Source of the DNA: an uncultured Subdoligranulum sp.
Lineage (GTDB): Bacteria; Bacillota; Clostridia; Christensenellales; CAG-314
DNA length: 9,784 nt
NCBI GenBank assembly: GCA_900551395.1
Contig: URVX01000028.1
Location: forward strand, 1 to 9,784
Direction: 5' to 3'
Every line of letters starts with the position of its first letter. Position 1 is the first letter of the stretch. The position numbers were made by a program, and so were the translations under genes. Shown here piece after piece: positions 6,486 through 9,784 of the stretch. The notes under the pieces were generated by a model. The model did no database searches. It saw nothing but the letters and a program-made list of their open reading frames with translations, and was not told the DNA's origin.

Positions 6486-7682
6486 TCACACCAGCCGATT
6501 GAGCGCCTGAACGGCTGTCGTTCTGGCGCCGCTGTCCGTCAGCAAAAGCAGCAGCGTGCTGTCGCAGCTTAAAATTTCGCAGCCTACATCTTTTTCCTCC
6601 AGCGCGCAGACGGCTCTTTCCGCCATGTCGCTGCATTGGTGGAAAACTACCCCGACAAGACATTTCTGAGCCGCTCCGAAGCTTCCGTCAAAGCAGGCAG
6701 CGGGCAGTCTTTGCTTTGTGACTAAAATTTTTCCTTTAGGCGAGACGCTTTGAAACAGCACGGACGCTTTGGGAGGAAGACAGGCTTTGCCCGAAAAGGA
6801 ATATTTGTAAACATCTTCGGAAACAATGCCGCAAATTCTTCTTCCTGCGGAGGAGACAGGCACAATCATGCTGCCGTTTAGGTGCGGCTTGTAAAAGTTT
6901 CTGATGTTTATCGGAATATTTTTTGCGCATACGGGCAAAACTGAATCACTGTGCAATACTCTCGCTCCCAGCGCGGAAAGTATGCGCAGCTGCTCGTAGG
7001 AAAGGCAGGGGACAAGCGCGGGAGCAAAGACCATCGAAGGGTCGGCAGCGAAAAATCCGTCTACATCCGTCCAGTTTTCGTAAATTTCGGCGTCGAGCGC
7101 CGCAGCCGCCAACGCGCCCGAAATATCGCTCCCTCCGCGCGGAAAGGTAACTATTCTGCTGCCGTCGCTGCCGTAAAAGCCGCCCATCACGCATCCTTTT
7201 TTGCACACGAGCGCTTCCTGAGCCAGCAGCTTTTCGCTTTCAGGCACGTTCAAAGCGCCGTCGCGAAAAAAACGGACGACGTCGGCGGCCTCCACGTAAC
7301 GGAAGTCAAGCAAAGCCGACAAAAGCCTTGCCGAAAGATATTCGCCGCGCGACATAATGAAATCGCGGGAAGGGTTTGCCATTATTTCCTCTCTTACGCT
7401 TGCTACGAGAGAATGCATGTCGAGAGACGCCTGAAGGCTGTCAGCAAGGGCGACGTATTTTCGTTCAACGAACTCCCAGCTTTTCATGCCGCCCGTTTCG
7501 TTTAGCTCGCAAAAGCAGTCGTTCAAAACGTCCGTTACCTTCCTGTCCTTGACGTATGCCTTGCCCATTGCGGAGACGACAATGAATCGTCTTGCTTTGT
7601 CGCTTTTGATTATTTTTACAACTTTTTTTACATTTTGCGCGTCAGACAGTGCTGTACCGCCGAATTTACATACAAACATCAT
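6486..7682 (-). CDS. lysC: Aspartate kinase with divergent C-terminal regulatory region
   Basis: Aspartate kinase phosphorylates aspartate in the first step toward lysine, threonine, methionine and diaminopimelate. Counting from the ATG at 7682 (398 residues), the amino acid kinase domain shows KFGGT (6-10), VVSAMGK (35-41), MSRGEYLSARL (110-120), PRGGSD (181-186) and TDVDGFFAADP (205-215), all typical. The C-terminal third (about 285-398), where ACT domains lie, is weakly conserved, so effector control may differ. The frame is open to an earlier ATG at 7721, but that has no ribosome site and would add 13 non-conserved residues. The ATG pair at 7682/7679 has a weak GCGGAA site and puts KFGG at the usual distance. 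No lysine riboswitch is visible. The gene is divergent from the pyrophosphatase gene and ends in the terminator at 6314-6342. It could be a paralogue rather than the only lysC. Confidence 0.88.
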   Translation of the reverse strand: MMFVCKFGGTALSDAQNVKKVVKIIKSDKARRFIVVSAMGKAYVKDRKVTDVLNDCFCELNETGGMKSWEFVERKYVALADSLQASLDMHSLVASVREEIMANPSRDFIMSRGEYLSARLLSALLDFRYVEAADVVRFFRDGALNVPESEKLLAQEALVCKKGCVMGGFYGSDGSRIVTFPRGGSDISGALAAAALDAEIYENWTDVDGFFAADPSMVFAPALVPCLSYEQLRILSALGARVLHSDSVLPVCAKNIPINIRNFYKPHLNGSMIVPVSSAGRRICGIVSEDVYKYSFSGKACLPPKASVLFQSVSPKGKILVTKQRLPAACFDGSFGAAQKCLVGVVFHQCSDMAERAVCALEEKDVGCEILSCDSTLLLLLTDSGARTTAVQALNRLV

Positions 7683-7716
7683 AAATATTCCGCACAAGGT
7701 GAAATCTGAATAAAAA

Positions 7717-7746
7717 AACATGAAGAAAATTCATATTTTTTGTCAA
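7717..7746 (-). promoter_or_regulatory. Possible aspartate kinase promoter
   Basis: A perfect minus-strand TTGACA (7746-7741) has only poor -10 candidates at 17-18 bases (TCATGT or CATGTT near 7717-7723). If used, transcription would begin near 7710, after the ATG at 7721, which supports the internal start at 7682/7679. The -10 box is weak, so the promoter may need an activator or lie elsewhere. Confidence 0.35.
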
Positions 7747-7758
7747 AACCCTTGACAA
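7740..7758. promoter_or_regulatory. Inverted repeat formed by two back-to-back -35 boxes
   Basis: TTGTCAA-AACCC-TTGACAA is a perfect 7-base inverted repeat. Its right arm is the -35 box of the pyrophosphatase promoter and its left arm, read on the minus strand, is a TTGACA facing the aspartate kinase gene. The two divergent promoters are therefore only five bases apart at their -35 boxes, so polymerase binding at one could hinder the other, or a dimeric regulator could bind the repeat. Confidence 0.5.
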
Positions 7759-7780
7759 AGCGTATCCGATACAATATATT
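7752..7780 (+). promoter_or_regulatory. Pyrophosphatase promoter with internal palindrome
   Basis: TTGACA (7752-7757), a 17-base spacer and TATATT (7775-7780) form a near-consensus promoter. The start would be near 7787, giving a leader of about 14 bases with GAGG at 7790-7793 as ribosome site. Inside the spacer lies the palindrome GTATC-C-GATAC (7762-7772), which resembles GTATC-GTAA-GATAC at 1250-1263 including the AATA that follows. Confidence 0.75.
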
Positions 7781-7800
7781 ATAAAAAACGAGGTTTTATT

Positions 7801-8334
7801 ATGGTTGCGATAGACAATATAAGAAAGGAGAGAATTACGCCGAATGATTTCATCGCTTTGATAGAAATCACAAAGGGCAGCAAGATGAAATACGAGCTGG
7901 ACAAGGAGACGGGTTATATTCTGCTGGACAGAGTTCTTTATACCTCGACGCATTATCCCGCCAATTACGGCCTTATCCCGCGCACGCTTGCAGCCGACGG
8001 CGACCATCTCGACGTCCTCGTGCTTTGCAGCGAGCCGATAGACACAAACTGCACGGTACGTTGTTATCCCATCGGCATGATTACGATGGTGGATCAGAAT
8101 TATCTTGACGAAAAAATCATTGCAGTGCCTTTCGGCGACCCGACCTACAGCAGCTACAAGTCTATTTACGAGCTGCCCAGCCACAAAGCGGAGGAAATGA
8201 TGCACTTTTTCGCCGTTTACAAATCACTCGAGGGCAAAAACACCGCAGTCAACAAAATCTGCGACGCCGACGAGGCTAAGCAGAAAATTGCCGATTACCT
8301 CGAGTTTTACGAGAAAGTTCACAAACAGGATTGA
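7801..8334 (+). CDS. ppa: Inorganic pyrophosphatase, family I
   Basis: This cytoplasmic Mg-dependent enzyme hydrolyses pyrophosphate to two phosphates and pulls biosynthetic reactions forward. The 177 residues match family I length. Active-site residues align with the E. coli enzyme: E22, K30, R44, YPANYG (52-57), D66/D68/D71 in the DGDHLD loop, D98, D103 and K105 in the VDQNYLDEK segment, and Y140-K141. The only oddity is H69 inside the signature loop, where the usual pattern has Pro or Glu; the metal-binding aspartates are intact. The ATG at 7801 has GAGG seven bases upstream and gives the usual distance to the conserved RITPNDF segment. An inner AAGGAG (7825-7830) precedes an out-of-frame ATG and is not a start signal. 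The gene has its own promoter and a strong terminator, and is divergent from aspartate kinase. Confidence 0.95.
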   Translation: MVAIDNIRKERITPNDFIALIEITKGSKMKYELDKETGYILLDRVLYTSTHYPANYGLIPRTLAADGDHLDVLVLCSEPIDTNCTVRCYPIGMITMVDQNYLDEKIIAVPFGDPTYSSYKSIYELPSHKAEEMMHFFAVYKSLEGKNTAVNKICDADEAKQKIADYLEFYEKVHKQD

Positions 8335-8368
8335 AGTGTTTTGTTTTTGAATTTATATGTCTTCCTTG

Positions 8369-8409
8369 GAAAATCCCCGCATTGCTTTTTTTGCAATGCG
8401 GGGATTTTC
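8369..8409. terminator. Strong hairpin terminator after pyrophosphatase gene
   Basis: A perfect 17-pair inverted repeat (8369-8385 with 8393-8409) with core CCCCGCATTGC surrounds a loop of seven T. The flanking AAAA and TTTT serve both strands. It lies 34 bases after the pyrophosphatase stop and separates that gene from the flavoprotein gene. The tail after the stem is short, so part of the U tract comes from the stem itself. Confidence 0.8.
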
Positions 8410-8434
8410 GGTCGGACAAAAAATAAAAAAAATG

Positions 8435-8463
8435 TTTACAATTTTCGCGCGGGGGAGTATAAT
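8435..8463 (+). promoter_or_regulatory. Promoter overlapping the flavoprotein start codon
   Basis: TTTACA (8435-8440), exactly 17 bases, then a perfect TATAAT (8458-8463). The last two bases of the -10 box are the A and T of the ATG at 8462. Transcription would start at about 8470-8471, at the next in-frame ATG (8471), giving a leaderless mRNA. A G-rich ribosome-like stretch (GGGGGAG, 8451-8457) falls inside the spacer and would not be in that mRNA. Confidence 0.6.
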
Positions 8464-9619
8464 GAAAGCTATGAAAACGGCGGTTGTCGGCGGCGGCGCG
8501 TCCGGCATGGTTTTTGCAATAGAATGCGCGCGCAGAGGCGGCATGGTCACTTTGTACGAAAGACACAGCCGCGTGGGAAAAAAGCTATCCGCGACGGGGG
8601 GCGGCAGGTGCAATCTTTTAAACGCCGACCTCTCTTTTTCATGTTACAACGACGCCGGATTCGCGGAGAAGATTTTCACTTCCGTACCCTTGAGCCGGCT
8701 GGAAAGCTTTCTCAACAGCACCGGTTTGTTTTTGACGTCGCCCGACGAAAGAGGGAGAATTTATCCCGTCACGGAAGCCGCGTCGACGGTGGTGGACTGC
8801 CTGCGTTTTTCCCTCGCGCGAGAGGGTGTAAAAAGCCGTTTCGGGTCTGTGCTGAAAATAGAGAAAAACAAGGATAAATTTTCGATTTTTTGCTCCGACG
8901 GTCGGTCGGAGGATTTCGATAAGGTTGTTTTAGCCTGCGGAAGCGGCTCACAGGCGGAAAATCCCGAGCTAGAGAGATTTGTCGACGCCCGATTTCTTAC
9001 GCGTACGGAGCCTTCTCTGACGCCCTTAAAGGTGGACAATCCCTTAAAAGGCATAGGTGGAGTCCGGGTCAAAGCAAGCGCGTCGCTTTTTTCCGACGTA
9101 AAGCGGCTGGGGCGGCAGGACGGGGAGATACAGTTCAGGGATTTCGGCTTGAGCGGCATTATGATGTTCGACCTTTCCGCCGTCATTGCCCGGGAGCGCG
9201 TTAAAGGAATATTCAGACAATATACGCTGGAGGTGGATTTCCTGCCTTTTATCGGCTTTGACCGGCTTAAAGACGAGCTGGAATATCGTCTTTCCTGCGG
9301 CGCCGACAAGGACGGCATATTCAGAGGTCTTTTGCAGAACAAGCTTGCGGAGCAGATAGCGCGCCGCGCCCGCTGCTTTACTGCCGTCGAGCTTGCCCGC
9401 TCGGCGAAAAAGCACGTGTTTTCAAATGCTTCGACAGCCTCTTTTGAAATGTCGCAGGTCACCAGCGGCGGCGTGGACGTAAATTGTCTTGACGACGGGC
9501 TGGCGCTTCCCGACGGGCTGATAGTTGTCGGCGAGGCTTTGAACATCGACGGAATATGCGGCGGCTACAATCTGGCTTTTGCTTTTGCATCCGCGCTTGC
9601 GGCGGCAGACAAAATCTGA
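8462..9619 (+). CDS. BaiN/HI0933-type NAD(P)/FAD-dependent oxidoreductase
   Basis: The 385-residue flavoprotein (from 8462) has the dinucleotide-binding motif GGGASG (10-15) with E33 ending the second strand. It then has the family-specific GKKLSATGGGRCNLLN (39-54), TSGGV (334-338) and the C-terminal FAD motif GEALNIDGICGGYNLAFA (357-374). These mark the HI0933/BaiN family, soluble enzymes whose BaiN member acts in bile-acid 7-dehydroxylation in gut Clostridia; most members, including housekeeping copies like this one, have no proven substrate. The frame is open to an ATG at 8357, but that would run through the terminator hairpin and add 35 unrelated residues, so it is rejected. ATG 8462 has GGGGGAG four bases upstream, a tight spacing; ATG 8471 fits a leaderless mRNA from the 8435 promoter. 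A 27-base gap with no terminator leads to the next ORF, so the two are likely co-transcribed. Confidence 0.9.
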   Translation: MKAMKTAVVGGGASGMVFAIECARRGGMVTLYERHSRVGKKLSATGGGRCNLLNADLSFSCYNDAGFAEKIFTSVPLSRLESFLNSTGLFLTSPDERGRIYPVTEAASTVVDCLRFSLAREGVKSRFGSVLKIEKNKDKFSIFCSDGRSEDFDKVVLACGSGSQAENPELERFVDARFLTRTEPSLTPLKVDNPLKGIGGVRVKASASLFSDVKRLGRQDGEIQFRDFGLSGIMMFDLSAVIARERVKGIFRQYTLEVDFLPFIGFDRLKDELEYRLSCGADKDGIFRGLLQNKLAEQIARRARCFTAVELARSAKKHVFSNASTASFEMSQVTSGGVDVNCLDDGLALPDGLIVVGEALNIDGICGGYNLAFAFASALAAADKI

Positions 9620-9646
9620 AAAAATTTCTCACAGAGGTATACATAA

Positions 9647-9784
9647 ATGAAAATGGACGCGATTATCAAGCCGGCTGCCCGAAAGGGGCTGGAGCTGGTC
9701 CAGGTGCCCGTGGTGGACCAGGGGGGCACCCTGCACCTGACCTTTTTCAACCAGAGCTATGTGGAGCGGGCCCTGCTGCCCGGG
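9647..9784 (+). CDS. Partial ORF: AroA-like start joined in frame to RecG-like sequence
   Basis: The 46 codons run off the window end. An AGAGG ribosome site lies nine bases before the ATG. The first residues, MKMDAIIKPA, are what EPSP synthase (AroA, shikimate pathway) starts look like, and aroA or cmk is a plausible gene after a BaiN-type gene in Clostridia. From about residue 10 the protein becomes RKGLELV, then VVDQGGTLHLTFFNQSYVERALLPG in overlapping reading. The FFNQ-Y-L-PG pattern is that of the OB-fold (wedge) domain of RecG helicase, which normally lies well inside that protein, not at residue 20. At the same place codon use switches to almost exclusively G or C in the third position, unlike every other gene in the window. 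A chimeric assembly is likelier than a real fusion. Confidence 0.55.
   Translation, partial: MKMDAIIKPAARKGLELVQVPVVDQGGTLHLTFFNQSYVERALLPG

Noticed and set aside
7683..7721. Upstream ATG start for aspartate kinase
   Set aside because: No ribosome site, adds 13 residues before the family's normal start, and lies upstream of the likely transcript start.
7666..8205. 179-codon minus-strand open frame spanning the pyrophosphatase gene and its promoter
   Set aside because: It covers the divergent promoter region and the conserved active-site codons of the pyrophosphatase; a shadow frame.
8357..8461. 35-codon N-terminal extension of the flavoprotein from the ATG at 8357
   Set aside because: It would translate through the terminator hairpin at 8369-8409 and precedes the normal family start; no homologous residues are apparent.
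8761..9546. 261-codon minus-strand open frame opposite the flavoprotein gene
   Set aside because: Antisense to the conserved FAD-binding gene, serine- and proline-rich as expected for a shadow frame.

Overview
The window looks like a piece of an anaerobic, Clostridia-type Firmicutes genome, quite possibly from a metagenome assembly. Evidence: strong AGGAG-type ribosome sites, textbook sigma-A promoters with 17-base spacers, a lipobox lipoprotein, and a gene set common in Clostridia (DUF1015 protein, diaminopentanoate-dehydrogenase-like enzyme, aspartate kinase, family I pyrophosphatase, BaiN-type flavoprotein). No RNA gene, CRISPR array, transposase or phage gene was seen.

Layout. 2-1156 (+) is a DUF1015 protein whose 5' end lies off the window, closed by a strong terminator. 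1286-2311 (+) is a dihydrodipicolinate-reductase-fold dehydrogenase with its own promoter. 2312-3179 is AT-rich DNA without an intact gene; it holds a weak terminator and what may be a multiply frameshifted coding remnant. 3236-6152 (-) is an AT-rich two-gene unit: a lipoprotein of unknown function, then an exported subtilisin-like protease whose signal peptide now sits in a separate frame (4825-5028), apparently because of a 1-base frameshift. 6326-6401 is a decayed copy of the terminator/promoter segment at 1184-1263. 6486-7682 (-) is an aspartate kinase, divergent from a family I inorganic pyrophosphatase at 7801-8334 (+); their predicted -35 boxes are the two arms of one inverted repeat. 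8462-9619 (+) is a BaiN/HI0933-type FAD protein. The last ORF (9647-9784) begins like EPSP synthase (AroA) but turns within about ten codons into very GC-rich, RecG-like sequence, which suggests a chimeric contig end.

How it fits together. The housekeeping genes are mostly single-gene units with their own promoters and terminators and do not form one pathway. The segment 2312-6325 has a visibly lower GC content, an orphan secreted protease/lipoprotein pair, degenerate sequence and a flanking repeat copy, so it reads as a small acquired or decaying islet in a conserved background.

The points most worth a second look are: the 1-base break between signal peptide and protease; the Glu at the usual catalytic Asp position of that protease; the duplicated terminator-promoter segment; the promoter at 8435-8463, whose -10 box overlaps the first start codon of the flavoprotein gene and would give a leaderless mRNA; and the likely chimeric right end. 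No clearly new multi-gene system is evident; the protease/lipoprotein cassette is the nearest candidate.
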